Shown here in pieces: positions 1 to 6,059 of a stretch of 6,059 nucleotides of DNA. Numbering within the stretch: the stretch's first letter is position 1; each line of letters starts with the position of its first letter. The stretch spans positions 1 through 6,059 of the forward strand of contig JAHHSU010000060.1 in the NCBI GenBank assembly GCA_020025035.1, given 5' to 3'. The notes below the pieces were generated by a model, which did not search any database, was not told where the DNA came from, and saw nothing but the letters and a program-made list of their open reading frames with translations. The stretch comes from Thomasclavelia sp. GTDB lineage: Bacteria; Bacillota_I; Bacilli_A; Erysipelotrichales; Coprobacillaceae. The translations under genes were made by a program, and so were the position numbers.

Positions 1-29
1 ATATTTTATATCAAAATTATAATTCAATA

Positions 30-1229
30 TTACTTTAAAACAGATAATTCATAAAATTTATGATAATCTTTTCCTTTAGTCATCCATTGAACACAAGATA
101 AAACATGTTCTAATTGATGATGTAAAATAGTTGTAGGCAATATACTTGAATCATAATAAATATCTACTAAATAGTAATGATGATATTTACTACTTTTAAT
201 TTCCTTTATACTTGGGTTATTTTTATCCCCTTCACTATACCCAATTTTAATACTATCGATTCCTTCCATTTCTAATAAAAAATCTAAATTTTCATCATGA
301 TATACAAAACTACAATGTTGATAAAATAAATAATGTTGAATATAATGGAATGCTTTTTTGACTGTATTTTCAAAACAAATATAATCTACTGTAATAAAAT
401 GAATATCCATTTGATTTTTAAACCATGTGTACTGACGTTTTGCATACTGCCTAGAATGTTGTTGAATAGATTTTATAATTTGGTCCTCGTTATCATTTTG
501 TAGTTCAAACAATTCCTTATATCCAATTGCTTTCATACTTTGCATTGAAGAGTTTGCTCCTTGTTCAATTAATTGATTAAATTCGTGAATTAATCCACTT
601 TGAAACATTATTTCTACTCGTTCATTTATTCTTTGATATAAAATTTCTCTAGGTAATGTGAGTCCAATAAAAATTGCATCATATAAACATTCATGTTTTT
701 GACTATTAATTATCTCACTTTTTGTTTTCCCATTTTGGTAAAATATTTCAATCGCTCTTATTACTCGCCTACGATTATTTGGATGAATTTGCATAGCAGT
801 ATCATAATCTATTTTACATAATTCATGATACAACTGTTCATTGGTTAGTTGTTCAAATTTAGTATCATTTGCCTTATTTTCTTTACTAAATTCATAATCA
901 TATAATGCTGCTTTTATATATAATCCAGTCCCTCCAACTATAATAGGAACTTTATTTCTACAACTTATATCCTGAATACATTTACGAACTTCATATTGAA
1001 ATTCCATCACTGAAAATGTTTCATCAAAATTACGTATATCTAGTAAATGATGTTTAATTCCTTGCATTTGTTGATGAGTTACTTTTGCAGTTCCAATATC
1101 CATACCACGATAAATTTGCATAGAGTCTCCACTTATAATTTCTCCATCTAACTTCTTAGCAAGTTCTATTCCTAATTTTGTTTTTCCTACTGCAGTAGGA
1201 CCTACAATAACAATTACTTTTTCTTTCAA
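30..1229 (-). CDS. miaA: tRNA dimethylallyltransferase MiaA with an unusual C-terminal extension
   Basis: MiaA transfers the dimethylallyl group of DMAPP to N6 of adenosine 37 in tRNAs that read codons beginning with U, giving i6A37; it is a cytoplasmic, P-loop enzyme. Visible motifs: P-loop GPTAVGKT (residues 10-17), the DSMQIYRGMDIGTAK block (35-49; D35 is the expected catalytic Asp), GGTGLY (99-104), the basic NNRRRVIRAIE stretch (151-161), MKAIGYKEL (232-240) and RQYAKRQYTWF (260-270). The start is TTG (1227-1229): an in-frame TAA, the mutL stop, lies one codon upstream and the P-loop begins at residue 10, so no other start is credible. The protein has 399 residues, whereas the family usually has about 300-315. 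Family-like sequence ends near residue 300-305 and the remaining ~95 residues (about 33-317 in the DNA) are an extension I do not recognise, rich in His and Tyr, with no internal start preceded by a ribosome site. It is last in a tight mutS-mutL-miaA run, 3 bp after mutL. The identity is certain; the role of the extension is unknown. Confidence 0.97.
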   Translation of the reverse strand: MKEKVIVIVGPTAVGKTKLGIELAKKLDGEIISGDSMQIYRGMDIGTAKVTHQQMQGIKHHLLDIRNFDETFSVMEFQYEVRKCIQDISCRNKVPIIVGGTGLYIKAALYDYEFSKENKANDTKFEQLTNEQLYHELCKIDYDTAMQIHPNNRRRVIRAIEIFYQNGKTKSEIINSQKHECLYDAIFIGLTLPREILYQRINERVEIMFQSGLIHEFNQLIEQGANSSMQSMKAIGYKELFELQNDNEDQIIKSIQQHSRQYAKRQYTWFKNQMDIHFITVDYICFENTVKKAFHYIQHYLFYQHCSFVYHDENLDFLLEMEGIDSIKIGYSEGDKNNPSIKEIKSSKYHHYYLVDIYYDSSILPTTILHHQLEHVLSCVQWMTKGKDYHKFYELSVLK

Positions 1230-1232
1230 TTT

Positions 1233-3053
1233 TTACACAACCCTTTTAAACAATTTTTCTAAATCATATCCAGAATAAAAAATAACTGTTGGTCTTCCAT
1301 GTGGACAAACATATGGATTATCACATCTCATTAAATCATCTAAAATAGTTTGCATATCTAACATAGTCAAATAAGTATTTGCTTTAAGTGATGCCTTACA
1401 ACTAAGAGTTGCAATTGCATCTTCTTGTAATGCAACGTGGTCTACTTTATCATGTCTTAATATCTGTTCAATCATGGCATCAATATATTTTTTTTCATCA
1501 ATATCATGCATCCATATTGGTAATTGTTTAACAGTAAAACTATTCGATCCAAATTCCTCTAACTCAATTCCAACTCTAGATAACATTTCTTTTTTTTCTT
1601 GTAATACTAAAAATTCGCTTTGTGGCATTTCAAATATTAACGGTAATAACAATTCATGATATGTAGGTGAAAAATGTTCAAATTTTTCTTTATAATATTC
1701 ATAATTTATTCTTTCACGTGCTGCATGTTGATCAACTAAATATAATCCCTCTTGGTTTTCACCAACAATGTACGTACCATGTATTTGACATTTTGCATAG
1801 ATTTTCTTTTTTATATCTTTTTTTACTTCTTTTTTGATTTCTTTTATCTCTTGCTTTTTATCAATAACTAATTGTTCATTGACTGCCATTACATTTGTAT
1901 CTAAATTTTCCTTATTTGTTAAATGAAAATAATCATTCTCATTTAACTTGGTTATACATTGATCCTCTATACTAGGCTTTGTTGTTTCATTTAAATGAAT
2001 AATAGATTGTTGATAGTTTTTATTATAAGTTTCTTTTTCAGTGACTTTATTTTTAGCTTGATAGGTCAAATCATTTTCCTTTAATATACTTTGAACAGTA
2101 CTATAAACAAGTTCTTTTAACTGCTTTTCTTTAGAAAACCTAACCTCCATTTTAGCGGGATGAACATTTACATCTACTAAATATGGGTCAATTTCAATAT
2201 CAATAAATGCAATAGGAAAACGGTCATGAGAAAGGTAATCTCGATATGCTTGATTAATGGCATCAATCGTTACTATGTTTTTAACTACACGATGATTAAT
2301 CAATGTAATAATATTAGATTTTGATGCTCTTGATGTATCAATTTTAGAAACATAACCACTAATTTTAAACTCTTCATTCTTAGTTTCTACATACATCATA
2401 TTTTTAGCAACACCTAATCCATAAATTTGACCAATCACTTCAATTAATTGATGATTCCCATTAGTTTTAAATGTTAATTTATCTTGATGATACAAACTAA
2501 AAGATATATGAGGATTAGCAAGTGCAAACTTTTCAACAAATCCTTGAATATGTGAAAATTCAACATTAACACTTTTTAGATACTTTAATCGTGCAGGTAC
2601 ATTTTGAAATAGCTTAGTTATGGTAATATCAGTTCCTTTTTTGGCATCTGCTACTCTAGAATATTGCAATTTTCCAAAATCGTAAGCTATCTCATAACCT
2701 TCTTGATGATCAGATGTCTTTAAGACAAAATTTGAAACTGAGGCAATAGAAGGAATAGCTTCTCCTCTAAACCCTAATGTAGTAATATTAAACAAATCAA
2801 AATTATCTTTAATTTTGCTAGTAGCATGAGGCAAAAAACACATCTTGGCATCAAGTTTATCCATCCCTATCCCATCGTCTACTACTCGAATCAAGCTAAG
2901 TCCACCATCTTTTACATGTATCTCAATTGTCTTACTTTTAGCATCGATACTATTTTCAACTAATTCCTTAACAACGTTAGCTGGTCTTTCGATTACTTCT
3001 CCTGCTGCAATTTGATTGATTAATTGTTGATCTAACTGTTGTATTTTCCCCAT
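1233..3053 (-). CDS. mutL: DNA mismatch repair protein MutL, endonuclease type
   Basis: MutL couples mismatch recognition by MutS to strand incision. The N-terminal GHKL ATPase domain (about 1-330) shows KELVEN (29-34, catalytic Glu30 and Mg-binding Asn34), DDGIGM (59-64), ATSK (77-80), GFRGEA (94-99) and VHPAK (297-301, with the ATP-contacting Lys301). A Lys-rich linker (about 330-418) leads to the C-terminal dimerisation and endonuclease domain, with DQHAARERINYE (441-452, the DQHA(X)2E(X)4E metal motif), SCKAS (551-555) and CPHGRP (583-588). His443, Glu447, Cys552, Cys583 and His585 match the metal ligands known in Bacillus MutL, so the enzyme should nick DNA and a MutH partner is not needed. 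The length of 606 residues is normal. The usual NGR in the ATPase domain reads NHR (253-255). The beta-clamp motif position reads HELLLP (466-471) instead of Q-x-x-L/I-x-P. The ATG start lies 5 bp after the mutS stop, and its ribosome site overlaps that stop, which suggests translational coupling. Confidence 0.98.
   Translation of the reverse strand: MGKIQQLDQQLINQIAAGEVIERPANVVKELVENSIDAKSKTIEIHVKDGGLSLIRVVDDGIGMDKLDAKMCFLPHATSKIKDNFDLFNITTLGFRGEAIPSIASVSNFVLKTSDHQEGYEIAYDFGKLQYSRVADAKKGTDITITKLFQNVPARLKYLKSVNVEFSHIQGFVEKFALANPHISFSLYHQDKLTFKTNGNHQLIEVIGQIYGLGVAKNMMYVETKNEEFKISGYVSKIDTSRASKSNIITLINHRVVKNIVTIDAINQAYRDYLSHDRFPIAFIDIEIDPYLVDVNVHPAKMEVRFSKEKQLKELVYSTVQSILKENDLTYQAKNKVTEKETYNKNYQQSIIHLNETTKPSIEDQCITKLNENDYFHLTNKENLDTNVMAVNEQLVIDKKQEIKEIKKEVKKDIKKKIYAKCQIHGTYIVGENQEGLYLVDQHAARERINYEYYKEKFEHFSPTYHELLLPLIFEMPQSEFLVLQEKKEMLSRVGIELEEFGSNSFTVKQLPIWMHDIDEKKYIDAMIEQILRHDKVDHVALQEDAIATLSCKASLKANTYLTMLDMQTILDDLMRCDNPYVCPHGRPTVIFYSGYDLEKLFKRVV
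1241..1247 (-). promoter_or_regulatory. ribosome binding site of miaA
   Basis: The minus strand reads AAAAGGG here, inside the last codons of mutL, 11 nt before the TTG start of miaA. The match is modest and the spacing is at the long end. Together with the TTG codon it implies weak independent initiation, or initiation by ribosomes that have just terminated on mutL. Confidence 0.55.
1797..1844 (-). repeat. 12-bp-period Lys-rich repeat in the MutL linker
   Basis: Four imperfect 12-bp units encode residues 404-419 of MutL as KEIK, KEVK, KDIK and KKIY. The first three units follow the codon pattern Lys-acidic-Ile/Val-Lys. The repeat sits in the linker between the ATPase and endonuclease domains, just before the conserved part of the C-terminal domain. 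A gain or loss of one unit would keep the frame. The hydrophobic residues fall every fourth position, so a charged helix is possible. Low-complexity drift in an AT-rich genome is the simplest explanation. Confidence 0.75.
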
Positions 3054-3056
3054 TAT

Positions 3057-3064
3057 CCTTACCT
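3057..3064 (-). promoter_or_regulatory. ribosome binding site of mutL overlapping the mutS stop
   Basis: The minus strand reads AGGTAAGG, in which the central TAA is the mutS stop codon. AGG lies 8 nt, and the second GG 3 nt, upstream of the mutL ATG at 3053. Ribosomes ending mutS therefore cover the mutL start region, a typical arrangement for translational coupling. Confidence 0.65.
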
Positions 3065-5599
3065 ACCTATTAATTTTTTTATTTCTACTAACGAATTTAA
3101 AGCTTCCATAGGAGACATTTCCATAGGATCTATTTTATCTAGATATAACTCAACAAGTGATGGTTCATTTACAGTACTACAAGAATCAGTATTAACTGGA
3201 TGATTTATTCCAAAATCATGATTTCCACCTTCAAGGCTTACTAAAATCTCTTTAGACCTGTCTAATAATATCTCTGGTAAATTTGCTAGTTTAGCTACAT
3301 TAATTCCATATGATTTATTTGCTTTTCCGTCTTTCATTTTATACAAAAAGACTATTTCATTACCTTGTTCACTAACACTTGCATGAATATTTTGTATATG
3401 CCCTAGTGTGTTTTCTAATTCTGTAAGCTCATGATAATGTGTTGAAAACAAAGTTAAACATCCAATATGTTGTACAATATACTCTATAATAGATTGTGCA
3501 ATTGCCATTCCATCAAAAGTAGCTGTTCCTCTACCTATTTCGTCAAAAACAATCAATGAATTTTTTGTTGCGTTTTGTAATGCTTTATTTGCTTCGATCA
3601 TTTCCACCATAAATGTAGATTGTCCAGAAATCAAATCATCACTTGCACCAATTCTTGTAAAAATCTTATCCACAATAGGTAGATTTGCTTCTTTTGCACA
3701 AACATAACATCCTATTTGTGCCATGATAACAGTTAATGCGATTTGTCTCATATAAGTTGATTTTCCACCCATATTAGGTCCAGTAATCAACAATACATTT
3801 TTGTCTTTATCAAGCAAAACATCATTTTCTACATAATGTTTACGTTTCATTACTCCATCAATGACCGCATGCTTACCATCTAGAATATACATTTTTTGTT
3901 CTGTATTAAATTTTGGACGTACATATCCACTTTGACTAGAAACTACTGCTAATGATTGAAATACATCGATTTTAGCTATTGCGTATGCAACTTTTTGAAT
4001 ATCGGATACTTCATGTTTCACAAAATCTTTGATTCGGTGAAATATTTCATATTCTAACTTAGAAATTTTATCTTCAGCACTTAATATTTTATTTTCCATT
4101 TCCTTTAATTCTGGAGTAATAAATCGCTCTGCATTTGATAAACTTTGTTTACGAGTATATTGATATTCCTCCTTAACTAAATGAAGGTTTGCTTTTGTAA
4201 TTTCAATATAATAGCCAAATATTCTGTTATATCCTATCTTTAAATTTTTAATACCTGTTTTTTCCTTTTCATTTGCTTCAAAATCTAAAATCCATTGTTT
4301 TCCATTATTTCTAAAATCTAGATATTCATCTAATTGTGCATCAAACCCTTGTCGAATAATCCCACCATCTTTAATATTTAAGGGTGGATTATCTACTAAT
4401 GCATTATCAATTAGATCTGTAATCTTATGCATATCTACTAAATCAACTAAAATATCCTCCATTAATGGATTATTTAGGGATTGTACATGATAACGCAATT
4501 CAGGTATTATTTTTAAAGAATTTCCTATCCATTTTAAATCTCTTGGATTAATATTTCCATATGAAACACGTGCTGCTAATCTTTCTAAATCATAAACTTC
4601 CTTTAAAATTTCCTTAATACTTTCTCTTTCTATATAACTATTCATCAATAACTCAACAGTATCTAATCTTTTTTCTATTTCACATAAATTAACTAATGGT
4701 TTATCAATCCATTGTTTTAATAAACGTGATCCCATTGCACATTTAGTATGATCTAATAACCAATATAAACTACCATATTTTTCTTTTTGTCGAACTGTAG
4801 ATAAAAGCTCTAAACTATTTTTAGTATGTATATCCATGTTAATATAATTTTCATTCTCAATTAATCGTACTTTTTTTAAATATGGAAGATCACGTTTTTG
4901 TGTGTTGACTAAATAATTAAAAAGACAAACCATTGTTTCCATAATTTGAATATTATTGATATCTTCAAATAACACTTTATATGATTCCTTAAAAGAATCA
5001 TCATCACAATATGAAACCACTATGCGATTTTGCTCTTCAATCATATTTTGGTTGATATTTGATTCATTTGAATGAACGACAACTTCTTTTACTTTAAATG
5101 AAAGTAATATATCTACCAATGCTTCACTTGATAAATCAATTAACATTGCAAATGTTTCACCAGTAGATACATCAGCTAAGCCAACTACAGCATGTAAGTC
5201 AAACGATTGATAGCATGCAATAAAGTTGTTATCACTATCCTCTAAATCCCCATCAATAACTGTACCTGGAGTAACAATTTTAACTACTCCTCGCTGTACA
5301 ATACCTTTTTCTTCACCTGGATTTGTTAGTTGTTCTACAATTGCAACTTTATGTCCTTTTTCTACTAATCTTTGTATGTATGAAGAAGCAGAATGAAATG
5401 GGACTCCACACATTGGTACTCTTTCCTCTACTCCCGCTTCCCTTCCTGTTAAAGCTATATCTAATATTTTAGATGCAATGGTTGCATCTTCAAAAAACAT
5501 TTCATAAAAATCTCCTAAACGAAACATGACAATAGCATCTTTATTCTGTTCCTTTATTTCTAAATACTGCATCATCATTGGTGTATATTTTGCTGACAT
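3059..5599 (-). CDS. mutS: DNA mismatch repair protein MutS
   Basis: MutS binds base mismatches and small loops as a dimer, then becomes an ATP-bound sliding clamp that recruits MutL. The mismatch-binding domain carries GDFYEMF (29-35, with the Phe31-x-Glu33 wedge). A connector domain follows, then the lever and clamp domains (about 260-570, including NYINMDIHTKNSLELL near 251-266). The ATPase domain has Walker A GPNMGGKST (607-615), Walker B and signature SLIVFDEIGRGT (681-692; Asp686 and Glu687), and STHYHEL (719-725, with His721). The HTH-like end of the ATPase domain reads KSYGINVAKLANLP, and the C-terminal MSPMEALNSLVEIKKL is typical of Bacillota MutS1. The length of 846 residues is normal. 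The ATG start follows a strong ribosome site by a few bases. I see no QLSFF- or QLSLF-like beta-clamp motif in the linker before the C-terminal helices. Upstream lies cotE (37-bp gap) and downstream mutL (5-bp gap). Confidence 0.98.
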   Translation of the reverse strand: MSAKYTPMMMQYLEIKEQNKDAIVMFRLGDFYEMFFEDATIASKILDIALTGREAGVEERVPMCGVPFHSASSYIQRLVEKGHKVAIVEQLTNPGEEKGIVQRGVVKIVTPGTVIDGDLEDSDNNFIACYQSFDLHAVVGLADVSTGETFAMLIDLSSEALVDILLSFKVKEVVVHSNESNINQNMIEEQNRIVVSYCDDDSFKESYKVLFEDINNIQIMETMVCLFNYLVNTQKRDLPYLKKVRLIENENYINMDIHTKNSLELLSTVRQKEKYGSLYWLLDHTKCAMGSRLLKQWIDKPLVNLCEIEKRLDTVELLMNSYIERESIKEILKEVYDLERLAARVSYGNINPRDLKWIGNSLKIIPELRYHVQSLNNPLMEDILVDLVDMHKITDLIDNALVDNPPLNIKDGGIIRQGFDAQLDEYLDFRNNGKQWILDFEANEKEKTGIKNLKIGYNRIFGYYIEITKANLHLVKEEYQYTRKQSLSNAERFITPELKEMENKILSAEDKISKLEYEIFHRIKDFVKHEVSDIQKVAYAIAKIDVFQSLAVVSSQSGYVRPKFNTEQKMYILDGKHAVIDGVMKRKHYVENDVLLDKDKNVLLITGPNMGGKSTYMRQIALTVIMAQIGCYVCAKEANLPIVDKIFTRIGASDDLISGQSTFMVEMIEANKALQNATKNSLIVFDEIGRGTATFDGMAIAQSIIEYIVQHIGCLTLFSTHYHELTELENTLGHIQNIHASVSEQGNEIVFLYKMKDGKANKSYGINVAKLANLPEILLDRSKEILVSLEGGNHDFGINHPVNTDSCSTVNEPSLVELYLDKIDPMEMSPMEALNSLVEIKKLIGR

Positions 5600-5604
5600 T
5601 ATAT

Positions 5605-5614
5605 CACTTCCTCT
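5605..5614 (-). promoter_or_regulatory. ribosome binding site of mutS
   Basis: The minus strand reads AGAGGAAGTG, a near-consensus Shine-Dalgarno sequence ending 5 nt before the mutS ATG at 5599. It is the strongest ribosome site in the window and fixes the mutS start. Confidence 0.85.
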
Positions 5615-5648
5615 TTTAGAATTATAACATATTTTTTTACTTTATAAA
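5614..5648 (-). promoter_or_regulatory. candidate extended -10 promoter for mutS-mutL-miaA
   Basis: The minus strand carries TGTTATAAT (5629-5621), that is, TG plus one base plus a perfect TATAAT, in the gap between cotE and mutS. A weak -35 match, TTTATA (5648-5643), lies 16 bp upstream, in the last codons of cotE. Transcription would start near 5614, at the first base of the ribosome site, giving a leader of about 15 nt. This would free mismatch repair from sporulation control of cotE. In DNA this AT-rich such hexamers arise by chance, and a second one overlaps the mutS start codon, so the call is tentative. Confidence 0.4.
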
Positions 5649-6059
5649 ATCTGGATTAATACAATTTAAATCATCATCATTATCTTTCATTTCAATTTTA
5701 ATCATTGTTTCTCCTACAACATGTACACCCATCACCAATTCTATTTCTAGTAAAACATCATGATCACCTTCAATAGTAGCTTTTTTACATTTAGGTTCTT
5801 GTACACAAATACTGATTGGTTGATCTGTTTTACAAAGTGTTTTTTGATCAACTTTATCGATAGGAATTGGTTCCTCGTATTCAATTTTACATACCATCAC
5901 ATCACTTTGAGTGTTATGATAACTATACCATAAATGTACGTCAAAACTTCCTTTTATACTTGCAACTTGCTCATTTAAATATGCTTTATGTGTATGTTTT
6001 ACAATCCAACAACCTAAAATACTATCACATTTATTTTTTAGTGACATGTTCGTATTTAA
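5637..6059 (-). CDS. cotE: outer spore coat morphogenetic protein CotE, partial (5' end beyond window)
   Basis: CotE directs assembly of the outer spore coat and is recruited to the forespore surface during sporulation. Similarity to Bacillus CotE, recalled from memory, is clear: SILGCWIVKH against SILGGWIINH, then a GSFDVHLWYSYHNTQSDV block, VQEPKCKKATI against LQQPNCLEVTI, VVGET, and the terminal INPDF against INPEF. The frame stays open past the ATG at 6047 to the window edge (codons Leu-Asn-Thr-Asn), there is no ribosome site before that ATG, and the LNTNMSL stretch aligns with the CTNTIS region of Bacillus CotE. The true start therefore lies outside, probably 20-30 codons further. The acidic C-terminal tail is short (KDNDDDLN), compared with the long Asp/Glu tail of Bacillus CotE. 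The 136 residues after that Met contain seven Cys. Neighbour mutS follows after 37 bp, the same order as in Bacillus. Confidence 0.9.
   Translation of the reverse strand, partial: LNTNMSLKNKCDSILGCWIVKHTHKAYLNEQVASIKGSFDVHLWYSYHNTQSDVMVCKIEYEEPIPIDKVDQKTLCKTDQPISICVQEPKCKKATIEGDHDVLLEIELVMGVHVVGETMIKIEMKDNDDDLNCINPDFIK

Noticed and set aside
1..29. A terminator after miaA, suggested by the AATTATAATT palindrome at 15-24
   Set aside because: It is a short, pure A/T palindrome without a stable stem or a following U run. The window ends too soon to tell whether the transcript continues.
33..332. The MiaA extension as a fused Hfq, the usual gene behind miaA in many Bacillota
   Set aside because: No Sm1 or Sm2 motif of Hfq, such as a YKHAIS-like segment, can be seen in it.
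1474..1659. A 61-codon plus-strand ORF inside mutL
   Set aside because: It lies wholly antisense to the conserved C-terminal domain of mutL, has Ser/Asn-rich shadow composition, and has no credible ribosome site or family match.
1227..3053. A MutL-MiaA fusion by stop-codon readthrough or reassigned stop
   Set aside because: All genes use TAA as a normal stop, TGG codes for Trp, a candidate ribosome site precedes the TTG, and nothing at the junction suggests a readthrough signal.
5597..5606. A second TG-A-TATAAT element overlapping the mutS start codon
   Set aside because: Transcription from it would begin inside mutS, downstream of the ribosome site, so it could not make full-length MutS. 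It more likely shows how easily such hexamers arise in AT-rich DNA.

Overview
This is a compact, very AT-rich window in which all the genes lie on the minus strand. Reading in the direction of transcription (from high to low coordinates) the order is cotE (partial, cut by the right edge), mutS, mutL and miaA. The low G+C, a CotE-type spore coat protein, a MutL with an endonuclease active site, and the cotE-mutS-mutL order known from Bacillus point to a low-G+C, endospore-forming member of the Bacillota. The very AT-rich composition and the short, divergent CotE suggest a lineage away from Bacillus itself, perhaps Erysipelotrichia- or Turicibacter-like, but the sequence alone does not settle this. 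TGG is used for Trp and all four genes end in TAA, so the standard bacterial code fits.

Layout: cotE runs from the right edge to 5637. A 37-bp gap (5600-5636) carries a good Shine-Dalgarno sequence and a candidate extended -10 promoter for mutS. mutS (5599-3059) is followed after 5 bp by mutL (3053-1233), and mutL after 3 bp by miaA (1229-30), which starts with TTG. Only 29 bp lie beyond miaA, with no recognisable terminator. No stretch of more than 300 bp lacks a gene, and I see no RNA gene, mobile element or CRISPR array.

How the genes work together: MutS recognises mismatches and recruits MutL, whose endonuclease nicks the new strand. This is the methyl-independent, MutH-less mismatch repair of most bacteria. 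MiaA isopentenylates A37 of tRNAs that read U-starting codons and is often found behind mutSL in this phylum. CotE is a spore coat morphogenetic protein and not part of the repair pathway, so a separate mutS promoter would make sense.

Most of the window is ordinary core genome, and I found no new multi-gene system. The points worth a second look are a roughly 95-residue His/Tyr-rich C-terminal extension on MiaA, the absence of a clear beta-clamp-binding motif in MutS together with a changed first residue of that motif in MutL, slippage-prone A tracts and a 12-bp-period Lys repeat in mutL, the TTG start of miaA directly after the mutL stop, and a CotE that continues past the window edge and is rich in cysteine.
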